From an uncultured Collinsella sp. (GTDB taxonomy: Bacteria; Actinomycetota; Coriobacteriia; Coriobacteriales; Coriobacteriaceae): a stretch of 16,665 nt of DNA. A program made the translations under genes and the position numbers. The stretch covers positions 1-16,665 of the forward strand of contig CABQMC010000013.1 in NCBI GenBank assembly GCA_902465115.1. The letters run 5' to 3'. Positions within the stretch are counted from its first letter, which is position 1. The number at the start of each line of letters is the position of its first letter. This document shows, in pieces, positions 6,915 through 13,835 of the stretch. The notes beneath the pieces are model-generated. The model did not search any database, was not told the origin of the DNA, and worked only from the letters and a program-made list of their open reading frames with translations.

Positions 6915-8132
6915 GTGGCTATCCACATTGTCGAAGAGGCGAATCGTTGCCTAGGTTGTAAAAGGGCGTTCTGTCAGATTAAGGGCTGCCCGGTTCAGAC
7001 GCCTATTCCGCGGGTCATCGACCTGTTCAAACAGCGTCGTCTAGAAGAGGCGGGCGAGCTGCTGTTCCAGAACAATCCCATGAGCGCGGTCTGCTCCATG
7101 GTGTGCAACCATTCGGGCCAGTGCGAGGGTGCTTGCATCCAGGGCCGCAAGGGCACACCCGTACATTTCTCGAGCATCGAGAACTATATCTCGACAGCGT
7201 ATTTGGATCGTAAGGAGTGGACGCCCGCGCCGTCGTGCGGCAAACAGGTTGCTGTGGTCGGTTCCGGTCCTGCCGGTATTACCGTGGCCATTAAGATGGC
7301 CCAGCTAGGCTGTGCCGTCACGGTATTTGAACAGCGCCCCGAGATCGGCGGTGTGCTGGAATACGGTATCCCCGAGTTCCGCCTGCCCCGTGCGCTCGTG
7401 CAAAAGTACCGTCATGTGATGTGCTCGCTTGGCGTGCGCGTGCGCCCCTCGACCACCATCGGTGGCGCGCTGCATATCGACGACCTGCTGCGCGACGGCT
7501 ACGATGCGGTCTTTGTTGGTACCGGTACCTGGCGTGCCCGCAAACTGGGCATTCCCGGCGAGTCGCGCGGCAACGTGCTGTTTGGTATCGATTACCTGGT
7601 CGATCCCTCGAGCGTGGCGATCGGGCAGAACGTGGCGGTCATCGGTGCCGGTAATGTGGCCATGGATGTGGCCCGCACGGCGCTGCGTTCGGGTGCTCGC
7701 AAGGTCACTGTGTATGCACGCTCGCGCCATATCTCGGCCATCGACGACGAGGTCGAGCTGACCGAGCTTGACGGTGCCGAGATTGTGTGCGGCAAGGCGA
7801 TCTGCGCCATCGACGATAACGGTCCGGTGTTCGAGACGGCTATCTTTGACGGGGACAACAACGTGGTGGGCTACGAGGAGGAGCTCGACCATGCGTCTGC
7901 CGACACAGTTGTGATTGCAGCTTCGCAGGTGCCCAAAGACAAGCTTGTGCTTACAACGGGCGGCCTAGAGACCGACCATCGTGGCCTGCTTTCGGTCGAT
8001 GAGAACGGTATGACCACCGTGCCTGGCGTCTTTGCCGCCGGCGACGTGGTTAACGGCCCGCTCACCGTGGTTCATGCCGTGGCAGGCGCCAAGCTCGCCG
8101 TCGAAGGCATGACCAGCTACCTGGGCCTCTAA
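6915..8132 (+). CDS. GltD-like Fe-S/FAD NAD(P)H-dependent oxidoreductase
   Basis: A 405-residue protein of the glutamate-synthase-small-subunit family. The N-terminal domain has two cysteine sets, Cys12/15/20/25 and Cys60/64/70/74, matching the two-[4Fe-4S] domain of GltD, NfnB and dihydropyrimidine dehydrogenase. An FAD-binding VVGSGPAG (114-121), a second Rossmann motif VIGAGNVAM (242-250) for NAD(P)H, and a C-terminal AAGD (375-378) follow. The start is GTG 6915, with AAAAGGGGAG at 6901-6910; an upstream TTG at 6888 falls in the hairpin and has no site. No large glutamate synthase subunit is adjacent. It could pass electrons to an unlinked partner, as NfnB-type proteins do, or be a stand-alone reductase. 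Its link to pectin metabolism is positional only. A repeat-derived terminator begins 11 bp after the stop. Confidence 0.88.
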   Translation: MAIHIVEEANRCLGCKRAFCQIKGCPVQTPIPRVIDLFKQRRLEEAGELLFQNNPMSAVCSMVCNHSGQCEGACIQGRKGTPVHFSSIENYISTAYLDRKEWTPAPSCGKQVAVVGSGPAGITVAIKMAQLGCAVTVFEQRPEIGGVLEYGIPEFRLPRALVQKYRHVMCSLGVRVRPSTTIGGALHIDDLLRDGYDAVFVGTGTWRARKLGIPGESRGNVLFGIDYLVDPSSVAIGQNVAVIGAGNVAMDVARTALRSGARKVTVYARSRHISAIDDEVELTELDGAEIVCGKAICAIDDNGPVFETAIFDGDNNVVGYEEELDHASADTVVIAASQVPKDKLVLTTGGLETDHRGLLSVDENGMTTVPGVFAAGDVVNGPLTVVHAVAGAKLAVEGMTSYLGL

Positions 8133-8142
8133 CACATTCCAT

Positions 8143-8223
8143 CCATCAGTTGCGGTGAAATACGGACTGTTTTGGCTATCAAAGGCCTTATCTACTCCGT
8201 ATTCCACCGCAACTTTTTGTGGG
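8143..8223 (+). repeat. Dispersed palindromic repeat, copy 1
   Basis: An 81-bp element matching 16558-16639 with six substitutions and one single-base indel. The 19-nt arms are identical in both copies. The substitutions fall in the apical region and the indel in the T-run. It lies between the convergent oxidoreductase and kdpE genes. From memory the same element recurs across Collinsella genomes; that needs a search to confirm. Confidence 0.85.
8148..8218 (+). terminator. Repeat-encoded intrinsic terminator for the oxidoreductase gene
   Basis: Arms 8148-8166 and 8196-8214 pair over 19 positions with one A-C mismatch (8158/8204). They enclose a small inner helix (8174-8177 with 8184-8187) and lead straight into TTTTT (8214-8218). 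The opposite strand has no T-run after the hairpin, so it is a poorer terminator for kdpE, whose stop is 5 bp away. Confidence 0.8.
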
Positions 8224-8228
8224 GTGGG

Positions 8229-8933
8229 CTAGAGACGCTGCATGCGGTACCCGACACCCATGTGCGTCTGAATCATCTTGGGGTGAGAGGGGTCTGCCTC
8301 GATCTTCTTGCGCAGGGTGCGCATGAACACGCGTAGGCTCGCCAGATCGCTGTCCCAGCTCGTGCCCCATATCTCGCGGGTGATGAAGGTGTGGGTGAGC
8401 ACCTTGTCGACGTTTTTCGCCAGAAGGACGAGCAATTTGTACTCGGTTGGGGTGAGCGAGAGCTCGCGTCCGTCTTTCGTCGCGTATCCCGCGGCGTAGT
8501 CGATATGCAGCGGACCGTTGTCGAACGTGCTCGCTTCTGTCGACTCGCTCGACGCCATCGAGGAGCGCCTCAAATTCGCACGGACGCGCGCGAGCAACTC
8601 ATCCACAGAAAAGGGCTTGGTGAGGTAGTCGTCTGCCCCTGCGTCAAGTGCTGCAATCTTGTCGGAATCTTCGGTGCGCGCCGAAATGACGATAATGGGG
8701 ACTGCCGACCAGCTTCGGATTTTCGTGATGACCTCGATACCGTCAATGTCGGGAAGGCCGAGGTCGAGCATGATGAGGCTGGGGCCGTGCGACACCGCAT
8801 CCATGATGGCGGCCTGGCCGTTGCATACCTTGCTCACGACATAGCCGTGGAGGTCAAGCGCGGTCGAAACGAGGTTTTGAACGGTCAGGTCATCCTCGAC
8901 CAAGAGGATGCGTGGCTTAGCGGCATTATTCAT
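8229..8933 (-). CDS. kdpE: KdpE, OmpR-family response regulator of potassium transport
   Basis: A 234-residue two-domain response regulator. The receiver domain (about 7-120) has the acidic pair Glu13/Asp14, phosphoacceptor Asp57 in LIMLDLGLP, Ser84 and Lys106 in LTKPF. The C-terminal OmpR/PhoB winged helix (about 138-234) has the usual TPTEYKLL and GVGYRM signatures. Phosphorylated by KdpD, it should activate kdpFABC. Its ATG lies inside the end of kdpD (8-bp overlap), with GAGGAG (complement of 8944-8949) about 10 bases upstream, so translation is coupled. A longer in-frame extension upstream is only kdpD in another frame. Confidence 0.96.
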   Translation of the reverse strand: MNNAAKPRILLVEDDLTVQNLVSTALDLHGYVVSKVCNGQAAIMDAVSHGPSLIMLDLGLPDIDGIEVITKIRSWSAVPIIVISARTEDSDKIAALDAGADDYLTKPFSVDELLARVRANLRRSSMASSESTEASTFDNGPLHIDYAAGYATKDGRELSLTPTEYKLLVLLAKNVDKVLTHTFITREIWGTSWDSDLASLRVFMRTLRKKIEADPSHPKMIQTHMGVGYRMQRL

Positions 8934-11661
8934 GAATCTCAATCTCCTCGGCGGGCAGGGTAAAACGGAAGACGGCCCCATGGGGGTGGTTGTCGCGAAC
9001 TTCGATGACGCCGCCATGCGCCTCCACGATGGAGCGGCAGAGCGACAGCCCAAGGCCGATGCTTCGACGCGAATCCACGGGCCGCGTATTGCTTGAGGTG
9101 AAGAAGCGCTCAAAGATATGAGGCTTGTCGCAGTCTGCCACACCCGGCCCATCGTCTGCGACGTCCACCACGACGAACGCACCCTCGCGACGTGCACTGA
9201 TGGTGACAGTCGAGTCCTCGGGCGTGTATTTGAAGGCGTTCATGATGAGATTCGTAAGCACCTGCATGATGAGATGGACGTCGATGCGCACCAGCAGGAT
9301 GTCGTCAGTGTGCTCGATGGTGACGGTACGTCCATGCGATGCTTGGGCGACATGGCTGAGGGCGGCCTCGATGACCTCGTCGATGAGCTCGGATGTGAAG
9401 TTGAGACGAATGGTGCCGTCCTCGACGCGTGTGATGGCGAGGAGGTTCTCCACGGTGTCGATAAGCCAGAGGGAATCATCGTAGATGGCATCGGCAAGAT
9501 CGCAGCGTTGTTCGAGGCTGAGCTTCTCGTCGCTCTTCCGAAGGATTGCCGCAGATCCGGATATAGCCGTGAGGGGTGTCCTCAAATCGTGGCCGATGGA
9601 GCGCAAAAGGTTGGCGCGCAGCTGCTCGTTTTTCGCCAAGACCGCAGCCTCTTCGCGCTCTTGCGCCGCCCGGTCGCTTTCGAGCGCCAAGGCGCATTCA
9701 CCTACGATAGATAGGACGATCGAATGCTCGAAAGCTTCGATCTCGCGCCCCTCCAGGGCGATGCCGATGACACCGAATACCTTGTCACCGGTGCGAACCG
9801 CGAGGTAGAGACAGCGCGCCTCAGGCAGGGTCCGCGTGCTTGCGCCCGCGCGCTTGTTGTTGGTGTAGGTCCAGGTTGCAACGGCGCGCTCGTAGTCGGT
9901 GAGCAGCGACGCGGATCGGTTTTCGGTGCCAGCGGACTCATAGAGCGCCTTGCCGAGCGTGCCGTGTTCGGCGGGGTAGAAGACCACGTTGAGTTTTAGC
10001 AGTTTGACGAGTTGGTTCATGGCGACGCGGGCGCACTCCTCCGCGCTATGGGCTTGCTGCAAGAGCTGGTTCGTTTCGAGGAGTACGCGCGTTTTGAATG
10101 CGTTCTCGGCGGATGTACGGGCGTTGTCGGCGATGCGCGCAGTTAACTCGCCGGCGACCATAGCGGTGGCGAACATGATGCCGAACGTGACCAGATAGCT
10201 TCGGTCGTAGCTGGCGAGCGAAAACAGAGGCGTGACAAAGCAGAAGTTGTAAAGCATTACAGAGAGCACGCTCGATACGATCGTGCAGATACGCCCCGTC
10301 GTGGTGACGGCGGTCAGCAGGGCCGTGAGGATATAGAGGGATATGATGCTGGAATCGGCAAATCCCAGATGGCGGAAAGCCGTGCCGATCGCCGTGGCGA
10401 CAAGAGAGAGGGCCAGCGTGCGAAGCACGTTTCGGCTGCTGGGCGGCTGCGGGGCGAGTGCACGGCGGCGTCCTTTGGGCCGGGAGGGCGGAGTCGACTG
10501 GTCTGGAATGATGTAAATGTCGAGGTTCGGGGCGAATGTTATGAGCTGTTCTACGAGAGATTTGCGGCCAAAGAGGGCCTGACGGACGCTGCTGCGCTCG
10601 CCCGTGCGCCCCATGACGATCTTCGAAATACCCGACAGGCGCGCGAACTCGGAGATCTGAAACGCGATGTCGTCGCCATAGACGGTTTCCATATGTGCTC
10701 CGAGCTGCTCGGCTAGGGCGATATTGGCTGCAAGCTTGGTGCGCTCATTATCGCTCATGGCTTGCGTGTGCGGGCTCTCTACGAACAGGGCGACGAGCTC
10801 GCTGCGAAACGCTTTCGCCATGCGCGCGGCGGCACGGACGATGCGAGGATTGGTCGGCGCCGGGGAGACACAGACTAGGATACGTTCCCTGGTGTAGTAG
10901 TCACGGTTTCCCAGTACGCGTGCGGCGTCTGTGAGGTGGCCGGTGCGATCGGCGCAGCGGCGCAGCGCGATTTCTCGGAGTGCGGTGAGGTTCTCGACGG
11001 TAAAAAAATGTTGTTGCGCTCGGGCGGCTTGTGCGGGACGGTAGACGAGGCCGGCGCGAAGGCGCTCAAGTAGGTCTTCGGGCTCTATGTCGACGAGCTC
11101 GACCTGGTCGGCATCATCGAAGATACGGTCGGGGATTCGTTCGCTCACGACAACGCCGGTGATGGATGCAACCATGTCGTTTAGGCTCTCGATATGCTGA
11201 ACGTTCACGGTCGTATAGACGTCGATGCCCGCATGTAGAAGTTCCTCGACGTCTCGATAGCGTTTGTCGTGGCGAGATCCCGGCGCATTCGTATGGGCGA
11301 GCTCGTCGACAAGGATGAGCTGAGGGGCGCGTTCGATAGCCGCATCTAGATCGAACTCGCTGAGCGCAATGCCGTTGTGCTCGATGAGTTTACAGGGCAC
11401 GTTCTCAAGACCTTGTGCAAGACGGGCAGTTGCCGGACGTTCGTGCGGCTCGATGTATCCCGCGACGACGTCGACACCTCGCCGCTTGGCGGCGTGGGCG
11501 GCTTGAAGCATCGCATAGGTTTTGCCTGCGCCAGCAGCGTAGCCAAAGAAAATCTTGAGGTGTCCCCGGCTGGTTCGAGCGTCATCGGCGACCTCGTCTT
11601 TCTCAATTGCCTTGAGGATGAGGTCTGGATTGACGCGAGTGTCCGATGCGTCGCGCTGCAT
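8926..11661 (-). CDS. kdpD: KdpD, potassium/turgor sensor histidine kinase
   Basis: A 911-residue membrane kinase, close to the E. coli length. Domains in order: the N-terminal KdpD domain (about 33-245) with Walker A GYAAGAGKT (40-48) and Walker B LILVDE (115-120); a universal-stress-protein domain (about 258-386); four membrane helices within about 412-508 (DUF4118); a GAF-like region (about 525-660); HisKA with phosphoacceptor His691 in GHDLRTP; and a HATPase with N box NLIMNAFKY (804-812) and G boxes DDGPG and GLGLS. I start it at the ATG complementary to 11659-11661, with AGAAAGG 7 bases upstream; an earlier in-frame ATG adds 32 residues without a ribosome site. In the stress-protein domain, the place of the S. 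aureus c-di-AMP motif (SxS-x20-FTAxY) reads SPA-x20-LVALF, so second-messenger binding is doubtful. It diverges from kdpFABC. Confidence 0.96.
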   Translation of the reverse strand: MQRDASDTRVNPDLILKAIEKDEVADDARTSRGHLKIFFGYAAGAGKTYAMLQAAHAAKRRGVDVVAGYIEPHERPATARLAQGLENVPCKLIEHNGIALSEFDLDAAIERAPQLILVDELAHTNAPGSRHDKRYRDVEELLHAGIDVYTTVNVQHIESLNDMVASITGVVVSERIPDRIFDDADQVELVDIEPEDLLERLRAGLVYRPAQAARAQQHFFTVENLTALREIALRRCADRTGHLTDAARVLGNRDYYTRERILVCVSPAPTNPRIVRAAARMAKAFRSELVALFVESPHTQAMSDNERTKLAANIALAEQLGAHMETVYGDDIAFQISEFARLSGISKIVMGRTGERSSVRQALFGRKSLVEQLITFAPNLDIYIIPDQSTPPSRPKGRRRALAPQPPSSRNVLRTLALSLVATAIGTAFRHLGFADSSIISLYILTALLTAVTTTGRICTIVSSVLSVMLYNFCFVTPLFSLASYDRSYLVTFGIMFATAMVAGELTARIADNARTSAENAFKTRVLLETNQLLQQAHSAEECARVAMNQLVKLLKLNVVFYPAEHGTLGKALYESAGTENRSASLLTDYERAVATWTYTNNKRAGASTRTLPEARCLYLAVRTGDKVFGVIGIALEGREIEAFEHSIVLSIVGECALALESDRAAQEREEAAVLAKNEQLRANLLRSIGHDLRTPLTAISGSAAILRKSDEKLSLEQRCDLADAIYDDSLWLIDTVENLLAITRVEDGTIRLNFTSELIDEVIEAALSHVAQASHGRTVTIEHTDDILLVRIDVHLIMQVLTNLIMNAFKYTPEDSTVTISARREGAFVVVDVADDGPGVADCDKPHIFERFFTSSNTRPVDSRRSIGLGLSLCRSIVEAHGGVIEVRDNHPHGAVFRFTLPAEEIEIHE

Positions 11662-11733
11662 AGCGTAGCCTTTCTGAAGCGTTGTCCATGCGTGCATACG
11701 CGGTGAGGACGCCACTGTATGCTCGCGAGGTCG

Positions 11734-11739
11734 AGTATA
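11734..11739 (-). promoter_or_regulatory. Candidate -10 box for kdpDE
   Basis: Read on the minus strand this is TATACT, 72 bases before the kdpD ATG, and it is the best -10 match in the gap on that strand. No good -35 lies 16-18 bp upstream, so the promoter may be weak or activator-dependent. Confidence 0.35.
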
Positions 11740-11772
11740 GGCGCACTGCAGCCGCAATAGTGCTTTCTACCT

Positions 11773-11792
11773 GCATCTTTACGGCATCTTAA
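11773..11792 (+). promoter_or_regulatory. Direct repeat, candidate KdpE binding site
   Basis: GCATCTTTA (11773-11781) and GCATCTTAA (11784-11792) agree at 8 of 9 bases and begin 11 bp apart, one helical turn. Tandem half-sites at this spacing are how OmpR/PhoB-family dimers bind. It sits about 28-47 bp before the candidate -10 at 11820, a normal activating position, between the divergent kdpD and kdpF genes. Assignment to KdpE is inference. Confidence 0.5.
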
Positions 11793-11819
11793 GGACGTGA
11801 GCCCCGGCCCTCACGCCTC

Positions 11820-11825
11820 TTTAAT
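11820..11825 (+). promoter_or_regulatory. Candidate -10 box for kdpFABC
   Basis: TTTAAT matches TATAAT at 5 of 6 positions. The -35 region (about 11797-11802) is poor and is covered by an inverted repeat, CGTGAG (11796-11801) with CTCACG (11810-11815). A weak -35 with an upstream direct repeat fits a promoter that needs KdpE. Transcription would start near 11832, about 74 bases before kdpF. Confidence 0.4.
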
Positions 11826-11831
11826 CCCTAG

Positions 11832-11884
11832 AAGCGTTTACTGTCCCCAGACGCTTGCGAGAGCAGGCGTCCGAGACATCGGAC
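11832..11884 (+). other. Structured kdpF leader with competing hairpins
   Basis: Three short helices can form in the predicted 5' leader: A, AAGCGT (11832-11837) with ACGCTT (11851-11856); B, GACGC (11850-11854) with GCGTC (11867-11871); and C, GTCCGA (11869-11874) with TCGGAC (11879-11884) around a GACA loop. B overlaps both A and C, so A plus C excludes B. C ends 7 bases before the ribosome site. I see no ydaO-type c-di-AMP riboswitch consensus and no T-run. Regulatory function is unproven. Confidence 0.3.
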
Positions 11885-11905
11885 CGCGCGTGAAAGGGGC
11901 GGTAA

Positions 11906-11992
11906 ATGGACATCCTCATTCCCATCATCGGAGTCGTCTGCATTGGACTCTTTATCTATTACATCTACATTCTGATGAGGAGTGATTCGTAA
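11906..11992 (+). CDS. kdpF: KdpF, small membrane subunit of the Kdp K+-ATPase
   Basis: A 28-residue protein, the usual size for KdpF. It is almost entirely one hydrophobic helix (residues about 3-24, rich in Ile, Val, Leu and Tyr) followed by a short polar tail ending MRSDS. KdpF stabilises the KdpABC complex in the membrane. ATG 11906 follows GAAAGGGG (11892-11899) with six bases between. Its TAA is 3 bp before the kdpA ATG, and the kdpA ribosome site lies inside kdpF. Position as the first kdp gene supports the call despite the short length. Confidence 0.88.
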   Translation: MDILIPIIGVVCIGLFIYYIYILMRSDS

Positions 11993-11995
11993 ACT

Positions 11996-13819
11996 ATGGA
12001 GGCTACGATTCAGTACATCTTGTACTTTGCCGTGCTCGTCGTCCTGGCCGTTCCGCTCGGTCGGTTCATGGCCCATATCATGGATGGTGAGCATACGTTC
12101 CTGTCGCCTGTGATTGCTCCTGTGGAGCGTGGCGTCTATCGTCTGCTTCGCATCGACGCGGCAGAGCAGATGGGGTGTAGGCGCTATCTGGCAAGCGTGC
12201 TGGTCTTTTCGGGGATCGGCCTCGTGGCTCTTGTGGCACTCCAGGCGCTTCAGTCCTTCTTGCCGGGCAATCCTCAGCACCTGCCGGGTGTGTCATGGGA
12301 CCTGTCGTTCAATACGGCTGCTTCCTTCATAACCAACACCAACTGGCAATCCTATTCCGGTGAGACCACCCTGTCCTACTTTGTGCAGTTCATGGGTCTC
12401 ACTGTGCAGAACTTCGTTTCCGCTGGCACCGGTATCGCGGTCATGTTCGCGCTGATCCGCGGCTTCCGTCAGGTCAAGGAGCAGGGTCTGGGTTCCTTCT
12501 GGGTCGACCTCACCCGCACCGTCCTGTATGTGCTCATCCCGCTGAACCTCGTGTTCGGCATCTGCCTGGCTGCCGGTGGCGTCATCTCCAACTTCCAACC
12601 GGCTCAGAAGGCTGAGCTCGTAGAGCCCGTTGCTGTCCAGCCTAATGCAGACGGCGGCTGGAGCGTCATCGACGGCGCCCAGATTGAGGGCGACACGGTC
12701 AAGGTCGACGGCAAGGTTGTCGAGGGCGCGCGCGTGGTCACCGAGCAGTTCCTGCCCCAGGGTCCCGCGGCTCCTCAGGTCGCCATCAAGCAGTCCGGCA
12801 CCAACGGCGGCGGCTTCTTCGGCGTGAACTCCGCCCATCCGTATGAGAACCCCAGTGCCTTCACCAACATCATCGAGATGACCAGCCTGCTGCTGATCCC
12901 GGCCGCCTGTTGCTTCACCTTCGGTATCGGCGTCAAGAACACCAAGCAGGGCAAGGCCATCTTTGCCGCTATGTTCATCCTGCTGGTGATCTTCACCGGC
13001 ATCATTGCCGTCAACGAGCATGCGGGCACCCCGCAGCTGGCCGATGGCGGAGCGGTCAATATCGAGATGACCGACGGCCAGGCCGGCGGCAACATGGAGG
13101 GCAAGGAGAGCCGTTTCGGTATCGCCTCCTCTTCTACCTGGTCCGCTTTCACGACGGCTGCTTCCAACGGCTCGGTTAACTCCATGCACGACTCCTACAC
13201 CCCGCTGGGCGGTTTTGTCCAGATGCTCCAGATTGCTCTGGGCGAGGTCGTCTTCGGCGGCGTGGGCTGCGGCCTGTACGGCATGATCGGCTTCGCCATC
13301 CTCACAGTGTTCATCGCCGGCCTCATGGTCGGACGCACGCCTGAGTTCCTGGGCAAGAAGATCGAGCCGGGCGAGATGCGCTGGGCAGTTGTCCTGTGCT
13401 TGGCAACTCCGTTTGCCATTCTGGTGTGCTCGGCCATCGCCTGCATGGTGCCCGGTCTTGCCGACCAGCTCAACAATGGTGGCGCGCACGGCTTCTCCGA
13501 GGCGCTGTATGCCTTCACCTCATGCGGCGGCAACAACGGCTCGGCGTTTGCAGGCATGAACTGCAACATTCCCTGGATCAACGTCATGCTCGGCTTCGAG
13601 ATGCTGTTCGCCCGCTTCATGCCTATCATCGGTACGCTGGCTATCGCCGGCTCGCTGGCCAAGAAGGGCAAGGTCGCCGAGAGCGCCGGTACCCTGTCTA
13701 CCACCAACGGCATGTTCGTATTCCTGCTCGTGTTCATCGTTCTGCTGATCGGTGCCCTGAGCTTCTTCCCGGCCCTGGCGCTTGGCCCCGTTGCCGAGTT
13801 CTTCCAGATGATTGCGTAA
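11996..13819 (+). CDS. kdpA: KdpA, K+-translocating channel-like subunit
   Basis: A 607-residue, ten-helix membrane subunit of the superfamily of K+ transporters; it forms the selectivity filter of the Kdp pump. The four pore segments are visible: TNTNW (113-117), GTNGGGFF (268-275), the segment around TTAASNGSV (386-394) and [13 protein letters not shown] (508-520). The family hallmarks GRTPE (446-450) and [10 protein letters not shown] near the end are intact. It is longer than E. coli KdpA (557) mainly because the extracellular loop before the second pore segment (about 201-252) carries some 37 additional polar residues; a smaller expansion occurs near 350-366. The ribosome site GAGGAG (11977-11982) is 13 bases before the ATG, inside kdpF, implying coupling. 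kdpB follows after 16 bp. Confidence 0.97.
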   Translation: MEATIQYILYFAVLVVLAVPLGRFMAHIMDGEHTFLSPVIAPVERGVYRLLRIDAAEQMGCRRYLASVLVFSGIGLVALVALQALQSFLPGNPQHLPGVSWDLSFNTAASFITNTNWQSYSGETTLSYFVQFMGLTVQNFVSAGTGIAVMFALIRGFRQVKEQGLGSFWVDLTRTVLYVLIPLNLVFGICLAAGGVISNFQPAQKAELVEPVAVQPNADGGWSVIDGAQIEGDTVKVDGKVVEGARVVTEQFLPQGPAAPQVAIKQSGTNGGGFFGVNSAHPYENPSAFTNIIEMTSLLLIPAACCFTFGIGVKNTKQGKAIFAAMFILLVIFTGIIAVNEHAGTPQLADGGAVNIEMTDGQAGGNMEGKESRFGIASSSTWSAFTTAASNGSVNSMHDSYTPLGGFVQMLQIALGEVVFGGVGCGLYGMIGFAILTVFIAGLMVGRTPEFLGKKIEPGEMRWAVVLCLATPFAILVCSAIACMVPGLADQLNNGGAHGFSEALYAFTSCGGNNGSAFAGMNCNIPWINVMLGFEMLFARFMPIIGTLAIAGSLAKKGKVAESAGTLSTTNGMFVFLLVFIVLLIGALSFFPALALGPVAEFFQMIA

Positions 13820-13835
13820 AGGAGGGCGCAGATTT

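Noticed and set aside
11793..11905. ydaO-type c-di-AMP riboswitch or CRP site in the kdpF leader
   Set aside because: The conserved ydaO core sequences are absent. The GTGA/TCAC halves at 11797-11814 are 10 bp apart rather than the 6 bp of a CRP site.
12293..13489. 398-codon open frame on the minus strand across kdpA
   Set aside because: Same reason: a compositional shadow of kdpA with repetitive Asp/Glu/His/Gly content and no ribosome site or motif.
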